From: Tsuneonella flava
Lineage (GTDB): Bacteria; Pseudomonadota; Alphaproteobacteria; Sphingomonadales; Sphingomonadaceae
Length of the DNA: 64,000 bases
Assembly (NCBI RefSeq): GCF_002870965.1
Contig: NZ_PHSO01000005.1
Coordinates: forward strand, 1-64,000
Reading direction: 5' to 3'
Shown here: positions 35,229 through 43,739 of the stretch, one piece after another
Layout of the letters: every line of letters starts with the position of its first letter
Numbering within the stretch: the first letter of the stretch is position 1
The notes under the pieces: model-generated
What the model saw: only the letters and a program-made list of their open reading frames with translations
Told to the model about the DNA's origin: nothing
Database searches by the model: none
Program-made: the position numbers and the translations under genes

Positions 35229-35429
35229 TCAATCTCCTTTTGGTGGGCGACCGCGACGGACAGGCTTCGAGTGAGCGATGGAAATCCCGCGCGCCTCCAA
35301 CGCTTCGCGCAGCAACATTTCGATTTCCGCATTTGCACTCCGCAGTTCGGCTGCGGCCAGGCGCTCGATCGCAGCGTGAACCGCCGGATCGAGACGCAGG
35401 GCAAAGGCTTTTTTCTTCGAAGCGGACAT
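35229..35429 (-). CDS. Ribbon-helix-helix (Arc-like) DNA-binding protein
   Basis: 66 residues from MSASKKKAFALRLDPAVHAA; the earlier in-frame start is upstream of the SPFH stop. KAFALRLDPAVHAAIERLAAAEL and ANAEIEMLLREALEARG form the strand-helix-helix of the MetJ/Arc/CopG superfamily, and the tail is basic (RRGRPPKG). Dimers usually bind palindromes as repressors, and many serve as antitoxins. It lies 25 bases after the SPFH gene in the same operon. The palindrome at 36382 is an obvious candidate target; that is inference. Confidence 0.85.
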   Translation of the reverse strand: MSASKKKAFALRLDPAVHAAIERLAAAELRSANAEIEMLLREALEARGISIAHSKPVRRGRPPKGD

Positions 35430-35454
35430 GGAATGAGAAGTCCTGTCAGAGCCT

Positions 35455-36369
35455 CTATTGGTAGAGCGTTCCGGCGTTGACGACCGGCTGCGCCTCACGT
35501 TCACCGCACAATACGACCATCAGGTTCGATACCATCGTCGCACGGCGTTCGTCGTCCAGTTCGACGATCTCGTCTTCGCTCAACTTAGCAAGCGCCATTT
35601 CCACCATACTGACGGCGCCCATCACCAGCTTCGCTCGCGCAGCAATCACCGCTTCGGCCTGCTGGCGGCGCAGCATGGCTCCGGCGATTTCAGGGGCATA
35701 AGCAAGGTGCGTCAGCCCGGCTTCGTCCACGACGATCCCGGCAACATTCAGTCGTTCGTTCAGTTCGACCTGCAATTCGCGGTTTACCACATCGGGGCTG
35801 CCGCGCAGCGTGGTTTCTTCCTGCTCCAGATCGTCATACGGATGGCGGGCACCCACGGTCCGCAGACCTGCTTCGATCTGGATGTTCACGAATTCCTTGA
35901 AATCGTCGACGTCGAATGCTGCCTGTGCAGTATCCGCTACGCGCCACACCACGTTGCAGGCAATATCGATCGGGTTACCTTTCAAATCGTTGATCTTCAC
36001 CCGATCCGAATGGACGTTGTGCGCGCGGGCAGAGATCTTTTTCCGCATCATCCATGGCCAGATCCAGCGCAGCCCTTCCGTCCGATCGGTGCCAGAATAG
36101 GCGCCGAACAGCGTGATGACAGCCGCCTGATTGGGCTGAATCATGTAAAATCCCGATGCCACCACCAGCGTAGCAACGATGCCCAGCAGCACACTCCCCA
36201 CGAACAGCAACTTGGCCGCGCGATCAGCACCGACAGGCGGAAATCCGCCACTCACAAGCCACACCGACACTACAGCAGTCGCCAGCAGGACCAGCAACAT
36301 GATGTAGCCATTGTAGGTCTTGGCCGACCGTTCGCGGCTGGTGTTCATTCCCTTGAGTTCAACAGACAC
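35455..36369 (-). CDS. SPFH/Band 7-domain membrane protein
   Basis: 304 residues, start GTG (SVELKGMNTS; AAGGA 9 bases upstream). Two membrane spans at about 22-42 and 53-76, then the SPFH domain with AVITLFGAYSGTDRTEGLRW (about 83-102), VNIQIEAGLRTVGARHPYDDL and RLNVAGIVVDEAGLTHLAYAPEIA. SPFH proteins form large membrane cages or scaffolds. No partner protease (FtsH, NfeD) is adjacent; instead an RHH protein and a small membrane protein follow. Upstream promoter is under a 34-bp palindrome. Confidence 0.92.
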   Translation of the reverse strand: MSVELKGMNTSRERSAKTYNGYIMLLVLLATAVVSVWLVSGGFPPVGADRAAKLLFVGSVLLGIVATLVVASGFYMIQPNQAAVITLFGAYSGTDRTEGLRWIWPWMMRKKISARAHNVHSDRVKINDLKGNPIDIACNVVWRVADTAQAAFDVDDFKEFVNIQIEAGLRTVGARHPYDDLEQEETTLRGSPDVVNRELQVELNERLNVAGIVVDEAGLTHLAYAPEIAGAMLRRQQAEAVIAARAKLVMGAVSMVEMALAKLSEDEIVELDDERRATMVSNLMVVLCGEREAQPVVNAGTLYQ

Positions 36370-36381
36370 GATAGTGATTCC

Positions 36382-36415
36382 TTCGATATAATTATGATAT
36401 CATATTTATATCGAA
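36382..36415. promoter_or_regulatory. 34-bp near-perfect palindrome, likely operator
   Basis: TTCGATATAATTATGAT and ATCATATTTATATCGAA are reverse complements except for one pair. It lies 13 bases before the SPFH GTG and 12 bases after the recQ stop. On the minus strand TTGACA at 36425-36430 may be a -35 element with the palindrome covering the -10 area. A repressor site is likely; its AT content is far above surrounding sequence. Confidence 0.75.
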
Positions 36416-36426
36416 TCGCATTCATG

Positions 36427-38229
36427 TCAATCGATATGACGGATCACCGACAGGAATTCGTCGCCATAAGCTTCCAGCTTTTTCGCTCCGACCCCGCTGA
36501 TTGCGCCCATTTCGGCGCGCGACCGCGGGCGCGTGGCAGCCATTTCGCGCAACACAGCATCATGGAATACCACATAAGGTGGAACGCCCGCTTGCTGCGC
36601 GAGTTCGCGGCGGCGTTCACGCAATGCATCGAACAGCGAATCGCCGATCGGATTGGCTTCTCCGCCTCTGCTTCTGCGGCGACTACCCTGCTCGCGACGC
36701 GGCGGGATGGCAATCTCGACACTCGCCTCGCCTTTCAGGATTGCCTTGGCATCGCCGGCCAGTTGCAGCCCGCCATGCTCGGTCGCGGTCAGGCTGCCAC
36801 GCGCCTGCAATGCGCGACTGAGAGGCTGCAGCAGGCGCGCCTCTTCATCGGTCACGATGCCGAACACGCTCAGCCGATCGTGGCCGCGCTCGGCCACCCG
36901 AATATCATTCGATCCAGTGAGCACTTTCTGAACGTGGCCGAATCCATATGTCTGTCCGGTACGATAAACAGCCGACAGCAATTTGCGCGCCAGTTCGGTC
37001 GCATCGGTCACACTGGGAGGCGACAGGCAATTGTCGCAATTGCCGCATCGTTCCGCCGGATGTTCCCCGAAATGGCGCAGCAGCACCGCACGGCGGCATC
37101 CCGGCGTTTCGACCAGACCGGCGAGTGCATCGAGCCGCTGCCGTTCCGATTGGCGGCGGGATTCGTCCACTTCGGTCAATCGCTGCCGCGCGGTCGCGAA
37201 ATCGCTCGCCCCCCATAACATGACTGACTGAGCAGGGTCGCCGTCGCGCCCCGCACGCCCGGTTTCCTGATAATAGGCCTCTATCGACTTGGGGATACCC
37301 GCATGGGCGACGAAGCGCACATCGGGTTTGTCGATCCCCATGCCGAACGCAATCGTCGCGACGATCACCATATCTTCGCTGGCAACAAAGGTCGCCTGAT
37401 TGGCAGCGCGCTGTTCTGGCGGCAGACCGGCATGATATGGCAGCACCGATCGTCCGGTCGCTGCGGCGAGCTGTTCGGCCAGCTTTTCCACCCGCGCACG
37501 GGTCGGTGCATAGACTATGCCCGGCCCCGGCTGTTCAGCCATCAACGCAGCCACTTGCCGTGCGGGATTATCGCGATGGCGGATGGCATAGCGGATATTG
37601 GGCCGGTCGAACCCGGCCACGATCAGCCCGCTTTCGGGGATGCCGAGCTGGGCCAGAATGTCGCTACGCGTATGCGCGTCCGCTGTCGCGGTCAGCGCCA
37701 GGCGGGGCACATCGGGGAATGCATCCATCAACGGACGCAGTTGCCGGTAATCGGGCCGGAAATCGTGGCCCCATTCGGATACGCAATGCGCTTCGTCGAT
37801 GGCGAACAGCGCGATCCGTGTGCTGGCCAGCAAATCCCGAAATTGCGGTTGGCTGGCCCGTTCCGGGGCGACATAGAGCAGGTCGAGATCGCCCCGGCGA
37901 AATGCGTCCATCGTCTCGCGCCAGTCGGAATCGGCGCTGGTCAGCGTGGCAGCGGCAATGCCATTGGCACGCGCGGAACGAAGCTGATCGTGCATCAGTG
38001 CGATCAGCGGGCTTACCACCACGCAGGTGCCATGCATCATAGTTGCCGGCAACTGATAGGTGAGCGATTTTCCCGCCCCTGTCGGCATAACCGCCAACGT
38101 CGACTCCCCTGCCAGAACACGAGCGACAACCTGATCCTGCACTCCGCGAAAGCTGTCGAAACCGAACACCTCCCTCAAAGCAGCGCGAGCAGGACCAAGA
38201 TCGGCAGGCGGGGCAAGCAAAGTATCCAT
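36427..38229 (-). CDS. recQ: ATP-dependent DNA helicase RecQ
   Basis: 600 residues from MDTLLAPPADLGP. Helicase motifs: FRGVQDQVV, PTGAGKSLTYQLP (Walker A), DEAHCVSEWGHDFRPDY (Walker B plus aromatic loop), TATA, AFGMGIDKPDVRF, QETGRAGRDG. Zinc-binding Cys in GCRRAVLLRHFGE and CGNCDNCL, then RQC-like region and HRDC domain (about 515-595). Unwinds forked DNA and suppresses crossovers. The stop is just upstream of the SPFH operon's palindrome. Confidence 0.97.
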   Translation of the reverse strand: MDTLLAPPADLGPARAALREVFGFDSFRGVQDQVVARVLAGESTLAVMPTGAGKSLTYQLPATMMHGTCVVVSPLIALMHDQLRSARANGIAAATLTSADSDWRETMDAFRRGDLDLLYVAPERASQPQFRDLLASTRIALFAIDEAHCVSEWGHDFRPDYRQLRPLMDAFPDVPRLALTATADAHTRSDILAQLGIPESGLIVAGFDRPNIRYAIRHRDNPARQVAALMAEQPGPGIVYAPTRARVEKLAEQLAAATGRSVLPYHAGLPPEQRAANQATFVASEDMVIVATIAFGMGIDKPDVRFVAHAGIPKSIEAYYQETGRAGRDGDPAQSVMLWGASDFATARQRLTEVDESRRQSERQRLDALAGLVETPGCRRAVLLRHFGEHPAERCGNCDNCLSPPSVTDATELARKLLSAVYRTGQTYGFGHVQKVLTGSNDIRVAERGHDRLSVFGIVTDEEARLLQPLSRALQARGSLTATEHGGLQLAGDAKAILKGEASVEIAIPPRREQGSRRRSRGGEANPIGDSLFDALRERRRELAQQAGVPPYVVFHDAVLREMAATRPRSRAEMGAISGVGAKKLEAYGDEFLSVIRHID

Positions 38230-38362
38230 TGACCCGGCCAATGCCACAGCGCGCTGCGCGGGGGAACGGGGGGAGGCGGTTGTGTGGACAGCTTCGCGTT
38301 GCCCTTGGCCGACCTGGTGGCTAAACCCGCGTGCAACCCATTCCAATTGGAGAGACCACACA

Positions 38363-38689
38363 ATGAAGAAATTTGCCTATGTAGCTATCCCGCTCGTGCT
38401 GACTCTGGCCGCTTGCGGGAAGTCCGACGATGCATCGACCGAAGCGGAAGCCGACACCGTTGAAATGCCTGCGGACGACGCGATGGCAACAGTCACCGAA
38501 ACGCCGGAAGCCGACGACGCCGCCAACGCAGCCGCCCCGGCCATCGACGCTGCATCGGAAGCCGCCGCACAGAAAGTACAGCAAACCGCGCAGCAGGCAG
38601 GCGAGAGCGCAGCTGAAGTCGCCGCCCGCGCTCAGGCGGCCGCTGCTGCTGCTGCCGCAGCGACAGGCGAGCAGGACGCAAAGGATTAA
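38363..38689 (+). CDS. Ala/Glu-rich small lipoprotein
   Basis: 108 residues. MKKFAYVAIPLVLTLAACGK: signal with lipobox LAAC, Cys18. The mature part is low-complexity Ala/Glu/Asp/Thr with a run AAAAAAAAAT near the end and probable helix of repeated AAEVAARAQ. GGAGAG lies about 8 bases before the ATG. No known family. Stands between recQ (divergent) and another small lipoprotein. Confidence 0.8.
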   Translation: MKKFAYVAIPLVLTLAACGKSDDASTEAEADTVEMPADDAMATVTETPEADDAANAAAPAIDAASEAAAQKVQQTAQQAGESAAEVAARAQAAAAAAAAATGEQDAKD

Positions 38690-38715
38690 ACACCTTCGCT
38701 TAATCCGATGAACAG

Positions 38716-38764
38716 GCGGGCGGATCGGGCGGATCGCATGGCGCGATTCGCCCGCTTTTCCTTT
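38716..38764 (+). terminator. Intrinsic terminator of small lipoprotein gene
   Basis: GCGGGCGGATCG (38716-38727) pairs with CGATTCGCCCGC (38744-38755) with one wobble pair, followed by TTTTCCTTTT. Confidence 0.8.
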
Positions 38765-38790
38765 TCGCCGTATGCGGTATGGCATGGACT

Positions 38791-39042
38791 ATGCGTTTCA
38801 TCCGGCCACTTGTCGCCCGCCCCGCCACCGCATTCGCCGCTGTTGCAACGGTACTGCTGCTTTCTGCCTGCAATGGTCAGGGTGAAGATCCCGGCCCCAC
38901 CAGTATGACCGAGAGTGAGAGCAAGGCGCTCGACGATGCCGCTCAGATGATTGAGGAGCGGCGCCTGCCGCCCGACGCTATCCCAAGCTCGGACACATCA
39001 GCGACCAACGATGTCGCCAGCCCGAACCCCACCGATAATTGA
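38791..39042 (+). CDS. Small lipoprotein
   Basis: 83 residues from MRFIRPLVARPATAF; an in-frame ATG at 38779 is an alternative. Lipobox LLSAC places the acylated Cys about residue 27. Mature part is acidic with Ser/Thr/Asp, without a known domain. It ends 38 bases before a thiolase gene. Confidence 0.65.
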   Translation: MRFIRPLVARPATAFAAVATVLLLSACNGQGEDPGPTSMTESESKALDDAAQMIEERRLPPDAIPSSDTSATNDVASPNPTDN

Positions 39043-39080
39043 TCACGCGGGGCGCAAGCCCCCAAGGGAGATAAGTCAAC

Positions 39081-40295
39081 ATGAGCCAACGCCGCGCCGC
39101 CATCGTCAGCCCGCTTCGCACACCGGTGGGCAAATTCCTCGGCGCGCTCTCGTCGCTCGATGCCGGCCAGCTCGGTGCAATTATTCTCAAAGCGTTGATT
39201 GACCGATCTGGAATCGATCCGGCGCGGGTCGACGATGTCGTGTTCAGCCAGGGATATGGAAGTGGCGAAGCCCCCGCGATTGGCCACTGGGCGTGGCTGG
39301 CGGCAGGGCTGCCTTTAGAAGTACCGGGCTATCAACTCGACCGACGCTGCGGGTCGGGACTGCAGGCGGTCGTCAATGCTGCAATGATGGTGGAATCGGG
39401 CCATGCCGACGTGGTCGTCGCTGGTGGCTGCGAGAGCATGTCCAACGTCGAACACTATGCAACCGGGCTGCGTACCGGGAAGAAAGCCGGACATATCGAA
39501 TTGATGGACCGCCTGACCCGTGGCCGAGTGATGAGCCAGCCGGTCGAACGGTTCGGCGTCATCAGCGGAATGATCGAAACGGCGGAAAATCTCGCCAGCG
39601 ATTATGGCATTACGCGCGCCGCGGCCGATGCCTATGCTGTCCGCAGCCATCGCAATGCGACTGCCGCATGGGAAGCGGGCCGGTTTGACGCTCACCTCGT
39701 CCCCGTCGAAGTGCCGCAGCGGCGCGGAGATCCGGTTGTCTTCGCAAAAGACGAAGGTTTCCGTCCAGATGCCAGCATGGAAACCCTCGGCGCACTGCGC
39801 CCGCTCGAAGGGGGTGTTGTCACCGCCGGCAATGCCAGCCAGCAAAACGATGCCGCTGCCGCCTGTCTTGTCGTGGCCGAAGACAAACTGGACGAACTGG
39901 GGCTGGAGCCTGCGCTGTGGTTCACCGGATATGCCGCCGCCGGATGCGACCCAAGCCGCATGGGTATTGGCCCCGTCCCGGCGGTCGAGCGTCTGTTCGC
40001 CCGCACCGGCATGGGCTGGAACGATATCGGTATGGTCGAACTGAACGAGGCCTTCGCGCCGCAGGTTCTGGCTGTACTGAAAGGGTGGGGCTGGTCGGAA
40101 AACGACAGCCGGATGGACATGCTGAACGTCAACGGGTCGGGTATCTCGCTCGGCCACCCCATTGGCGCGACCGGAGGCCGTATTCTGGCCGATATGGCCG
40201 CTGAAATGGCACGTCGCGAAGTGCGTTATGGGCTTGAAACCATGTGTATCGGCGGCGGGCAGGGTATTGCCGCGATTTTCGAACGGGCGGCGTAA
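39081..40295 (+). CDS. Thiolase (acetyl-CoA C-acyltransferase)
   Basis: 404 residues. Catalytic Cys in DRRCGSGLQAV (about 91-101), His in GSGISLGHPIGATGG (about 352-366), second Cys in TMCIGGGQGIA. The N-terminal RTPVGKFLGALSS is typical of acetyl-CoA acetyltransferases. It cleaves or joins acyl-CoA; a separate thiolase is at 52625-53803. The hydratase gene begins 2 bases after its stop, so the two form an operon. Confidence 0.93.
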   Translation: MSQRRAAIVSPLRTPVGKFLGALSSLDAGQLGAIILKALIDRSGIDPARVDDVVFSQGYGSGEAPAIGHWAWLAAGLPLEVPGYQLDRRCGSGLQAVVNAAMMVESGHADVVVAGGCESMSNVEHYATGLRTGKKAGHIELMDRLTRGRVMSQPVERFGVISGMIETAENLASDYGITRAAADAYAVRSHRNATAAWEAGRFDAHLVPVEVPQRRGDPVVFAKDEGFRPDASMETLGALRPLEGGVVTAGNASQQNDAAAACLVVAEDKLDELGLEPALWFTGYAAAGCDPSRMGIGPVPAVERLFARTGMGWNDIGMVELNEAFAPQVLAVLKGWGWSENDSRMDMLNVNGSGISLGHPIGATGGRILADMAAEMARREVRYGLETMCIGGGQGIAAIFERAA

Positions 40296-40297
40296 CG

Positions 40298-41152
40298 ATG
40301 AACGATTGGACCGCATGGGTCGGGCGCGAAGAACGCCGCAACGACACACTCGATACCGCGCTGGCCGCGCGCTGGCTGGCGACATTCGACCTGCCCACCC
40401 CTACCGACGGGGCGATGCCGCAGGGCATTCACCTGTGCCTGTGCACACCCGATGCGCCGACTGCGACACTGGGGGAAGACGGCCACCCTGTGCGGAACGA
40501 GAGCGAGGCCAGCTTCCTGCCTCCGATCCCGTTGCCCCGCCGAATGTGGGCATCGAGCAAGATGGAATTCCACACCCCGATTGCCATCGGCGCAACTATC
40601 GAGCGCACCAGCAGGGTCGCTTCCGTCACACCCAAATCAGGCCGCAGTGGCGAAATGGTGTTCGTCGATGTCGTCCACGATACTGCCGCCGATGGCGCGC
40701 TGGCCGTGCAGGAGACGCAGACGCTGGTCTATCGCGAGGCGTCACCAGCCGATGCCCCACTCCAGCCGCCCGAACCCGGTGAAGGGATGTTCGATCCCGC
40801 AGAGTGGGACGCGCATCGCATTCTCACACCTGATTCCCGGCTGCTGTTCCGCTACTCCGCTCTGACCTTCAACACCCACCGCATCCATTACGATGCGCCT
40901 TATGCTCACGACATAGAGCGTTATCGCGGGCTGGTCGTCCACGGCCCGCTCAGCGCCAGCCTGCTGTTGCAACTGGCTGCACGCGAATTGGGCGACAACC
41001 GCCTGACCGGCTTCTCCTTCCGTGGAGTAAGCCCGGCCATCGCAGGAGAGGCATTGCATCTGGCAATGCACGAGAGCGATACGGGGATTGCATTGGGTGC
41101 GTTTGCCGATGACGGGCGCGAAGTAGTCCGCGCAAAAGCGATGGTGGGATAA
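40298..41152 (+). CDS. Two-hotdog hydratase (MaoC/HTD2-like)
   Basis: 284 residues from MNDWTAWVGREERRNDT. Two hotdog halves: the first about 5-145 with SSKMEFHTPIAIG, and the second with FRYSALTFNTHRIHYD (about 184-199) and RGLVVHGPLSASLLLQL, the (R)-hydratase signature with the Asp-His catalytic pair near TFNTHRIHYD. It resembles mesaconyl-C4-CoA hydratase and mitochondrial HTD2. Acting after the thiolase it might hydrate an acyl-CoA; substrate not resolved. Confidence 0.85.
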   Translation: MNDWTAWVGREERRNDTLDTALAARWLATFDLPTPTDGAMPQGIHLCLCTPDAPTATLGEDGHPVRNESEASFLPPIPLPRRMWASSKMEFHTPIAIGATIERTSRVASVTPKSGRSGEMVFVDVVHDTAADGALAVQETQTLVYREASPADAPLQPPEPGEGMFDPAEWDAHRILTPDSRLLFRYSALTFNTHRIHYDAPYAHDIERYRGLVVHGPLSASLLLQLAARELGDNRLTGFSFRGVSPAIAGEALHLAMHESDTGIALGAFADDGREVVRAKAMVG

Positions 41153-41175
41153 GGCCCGCAATCAGCGACCCCCCG

Positions 41176-41946
41176 CTATTCGACCGGATAGTCCTTTATC
41201 GGTTTGAGCACGCCATATTCCTCCGCATGTGGAGGATGGTCCAGAGGTGGAAACGAAAGTTCCTCCGGCTGCACAGCGGTATCTGGCATTCGGTCGAGCA
41301 GGTCACGCACCAGTGTCAGGCGTCCCAGCTTCTGATCGTTGAATTCCACCAGAGTCCACGGCGCATGTTCGGTATGCGTCGCTTTCAGCATCTCCTCCCG
41401 CGCATGGCTATAATCGTCGTATTTGCCCCGCGCGGCGAGGTCGATCGGTGACAGTTTCCAGCGTTTGAGCGGATCGTCGAGCCGCTCTCTCAGCCGCTCT
41501 TCCTGTTGCGCCTGATCGGTGGTGAGCCAGTATTTGAACAGCAGGATGCCATCGTCCACCAGCATTCGTTCGAATACCGGAGCCTGTTTGAGAAAAGCGT
41601 CCACTTGCAGCTGCGTGGCAAAACCCATGACCTGTTCCACTCCGGCCCGGTTGTACCAGCTCCGATCGAACAGGACGATCTCCCCCGCGCTGGGCAGATG
41701 GCGGACGTAGCGCTGGAAATACCATTGCGTCTTCTCCGTTTCGGTCGGCGCAGCCAGCGCCACGGTGCGACATTGGCGCGGATTGAGGGGGCCGCCCACG
41801 GCCCGGATCGCCCCGCCTTTGCCCGCGGTATCGCGCCCTTCGAACAACACACAGATGCGCGCGCCCGTCGCTTTTGCCCAGCGCGCCATCGCGACCAGTT
41901 CCAGTTCGAGCGGCTCGTATAGCTCTTCGTATTGTTTTTTCTTCAT
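41176..41946 (-). CDS. ppk2: Polyphosphate kinase 2
   Basis: 256 residues, PPK2 single-domain type. Walker A GRDTAGKGG (37-45), Walker B LFDRSWYNRAGVE (about 92-104), and conserved KYWLTTDQAQQEERLRER and RGKYDDYSHAREEML. It transfers phosphate between polyphosphate and nucleotides; short single-domain members mostly drive polyP to NDP or NMP. No ppk1 is in the window. Divergent from phhA. Confidence 0.94.
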   Translation of the reverse strand: MKKKQYEELYEPLELELVAMARWAKATGARICVLFEGRDTAGKGGAIRAVGGPLNPRQCRTVALAAPTETEKTQWYFQRYVRHLPSAGEIVLFDRSWYNRAGVEQVMGFATQLQVDAFLKQAPVFERMLVDDGILLFKYWLTTDQAQQEERLRERLDDPLKRWKLSPIDLAARGKYDDYSHAREEMLKATHTEHAPWTLVEFNDQKLGRLTLVRDLLDRMPDTAVQPEELSFPPLDHPPHAEEYGVLKPIKDYPVE

Positions 41947-42019
41947 TTCCCTATGCGCCGGGCCTTCACGGACAGTTTGTCAGCACCGTATGTAGGTGCT
42001 ACAAGTTTCAATTGTAATC

Positions 42020-42961
42020 ATGGCTACTCTCGCAGACCAAGATCAGGACTTTTCCGTCCTGCCCGATTTGCCCGCGGATGTCTTCACCGCTCCGCTTCGC
42101 AAGCCCGCGCATGTTGGTGACGATTGGATTGAACCGGCGCAAACCCAATACGGCACAGCAGAAGATGCTATCTGGAACGATCTTTACGAACGGCAGATGG
42201 ACGTACTGCCCGGTCGTGCGGCCAGCGCGTTTATGGCAGGCCTTCAGAAACTGCCGCTGGGCCAGCGCGGTGTACCCGATTTCAACGAACTGTCGGAAGA
42301 ACTAGGCTACCTGACCGGGTGGAGCGTGGTGCCGGTGCCGATGCTGATCCCCGACCACGTGTTTTTCTGGCATCTGGCCAACAGGCGTTTTCCTGCGGGC
42401 AATTTCATCCGTACACGCGAAACGTTCGATTACATTCAGGAACCGGACGTGTTCCACGATGTGTTCGGCCATGTGCCGATGCTGGCCGATCCGGTCTATG
42501 CCGATTACATGCAGGAATATGGCCGCGCCGGGTGGAAGGCCATGCGTTACAACCGCCTGAAAGCACTGGGCGCGCTTTACTGGTATACAGTCGAATTCGG
42601 CCTGATACTGGAAGGGCCCGACGATGTGCGTGCCTATGGCGCCGGTATCCTGTCCGGCCCGACCGAAGCGGTATTTTCAACCGAAGCCAAAAGCCCGAAC
42701 CGCATCATGCTAAACGTCGATCGCGTCATGCGAACCGATTATGTCATCAGCGATCTTCAGCCGACCTATTTCGTGATCGAAAGCTTCGAAGACCTCTATC
42801 ACCAGACGGTGGAGCGAGATTTCGACCGCCTCTATCGCAACCTGCCGCCCGCGTTCACTTACGCCAACGCAGCAGTTATCGATGTCGACGACGTGCTCCA
42901 CCGCGGCACGCAGGAATATCTGCTACGCGGCGGGCGCGGCAGCGGCGCGAAACCGGTCTGA
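42020..42961 (+). CDS. phhA: Phenylalanine 4-monooxygenase
   Basis: 313 residues from MATLADQDQDF; a GTG at 41996 is an alternative. Iron ligands His146, His151 (FHDVFGHVP) and Glu192 (VEFGL) are present. It makes tyrosine from phenylalanine using tetrahydropterin. No pterin-carbinolamine dehydratase is adjacent. Length is normal for bacterial members, which lack the regulatory ACT domain. Confidence 0.97.
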   Translation: MATLADQDQDFSVLPDLPADVFTAPLRKPAHVGDDWIEPAQTQYGTAEDAIWNDLYERQMDVLPGRAASAFMAGLQKLPLGQRGVPDFNELSEELGYLTGWSVVPVPMLIPDHVFFWHLANRRFPAGNFIRTRETFDYIQEPDVFHDVFGHVPMLADPVYADYMQEYGRAGWKAMRYNRLKALGALYWYTVEFGLILEGPDDVRAYGAGILSGPTEAVFSTEAKSPNRIMLNVDRVMRTDYVISDLQPTYFVIESFEDLYHQTVERDFDRLYRNLPPAFTYANAAVIDVDDVLHRGTQEYLLRGGRGSGAKPV

Positions 42962-43001
42962 GCGAAGCCTCAGCAGCAAGAGATAACGTGCGGGCATAGA
43001 A

Positions 43002-43033
43002 AAACCGGCCCGGAATCGCTTCCGGGCCGGTTT
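43002..43033. terminator. Bidirectional terminator
   Basis: A 14-bp perfect stem AAACCGGCCCGGAA / TTCCGGGCCGGTTT with loop TCGC. It serves phhA on the plus strand and the convergent lipoprotein gene on the minus strand. Confidence 0.92.
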
Positions 43034-43050
43034 CTGTCGCTTGTCTGCGA

Positions 43051-43305
43051 TTAGTTGCCGTTGGCGTGGTCGGCTGCTTCGCCAGCTTTTTCCATCGCAT
43101 CGGCCTTGTCTTCGGCCTTCTTGGTCATTGCATCTTCCTGTGCATCGGTGATCTGGCCAGCGTCTTCCATCGCTTCGGCTTTGTCGTTCACCGCTTCGGC
43201 ATGCTGTTCACCGGCATCTTCCATCGCATTTTCCTTCGGACCGTCGCATGCAGCAACGCCGAGGCCGAGCGCGAGAGCCGACGAAATCATGATAAACTTC
43301 TTCAT
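43051..43305 (-). CDS. Small repetitive lipoprotein
   Basis: 84 residues. MKKFIMISSALALGLGVAACD: lipobox VAAC, Cys20. Mature part has degenerate 7-11-residue units, KAEAMEDAG, KADAMEKAG, with amphipathic helix character. Similar composition to 38363-38689. Function unknown; could be wall-associated. It has its own terminator. Confidence 0.75.
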   Translation of the reverse strand: MKKFIMISSALALGLGVAACDGPKENAMEDAGEQHAEAVNDKAEAMEDAGQITDAQEDAMTKKAEDKADAMEKAGEAADHANGN

Positions 43306-43376
43306 TTCAGTATCCCCTTCTTGGATTAGGCTGTCGATAAAACCGGTTGCGTGACCAGCTAACGATCGGTCACGGA

Positions 43377-43640
43377 TTAATGATGCTGACGGGCGAGCGC
43401 CTGCCGCAGAATGTTGAAACTAGCCAACAATCCGATCGTTCCGACAAATGAGAAAAGCAGTGACGAGGCGGTCAGACCGACGAACAGCGAACCGTCGTTC
43501 GTCAGCCAGCCGATGGTCAACGCGCCCAACGAACCTACCGTCAGGTTGGCGAGGACACATTGCCGATTATCGGCGCAGATAAGAATAGAGGCCAGCCAGC
43601 CAAGGACGCCCCCGACAGCCAGCAGCACGATCAAACCCAT
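43377..43640 (-). CDS. GlsB/YeaQ/YmgE-family membrane protein
   Basis: 87 residues with three membrane segments, MGLIVLLAVGGVLGWLASIL (1-20), LTVGSLGALTIGWL and LFVGLTASSLLFSFVGTIGLL. This family (transglycosylase-associated) is linked to stress. Here the canonical Gly-rich G-x-x-G patterns are only partly kept. Stands alone. Confidence 0.75.
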   Translation of the reverse strand: MGLIVLLAVGGVLGWLASILICADNRQCVLANLTVGSLGALTIGWLTNDGSLFVGLTASSLLFSFVGTIGLLASFNILRQALARQHH

Positions 43641-43739
43641 TACACTTCAAATCCCTGTGACTGCTGCTCGGGTAACGAGCTGCCAGCCGACAAGGTTCCA
43701 AAATGTGCGGTGAACCGATCCCCGAACAGCAGGCCAGGC

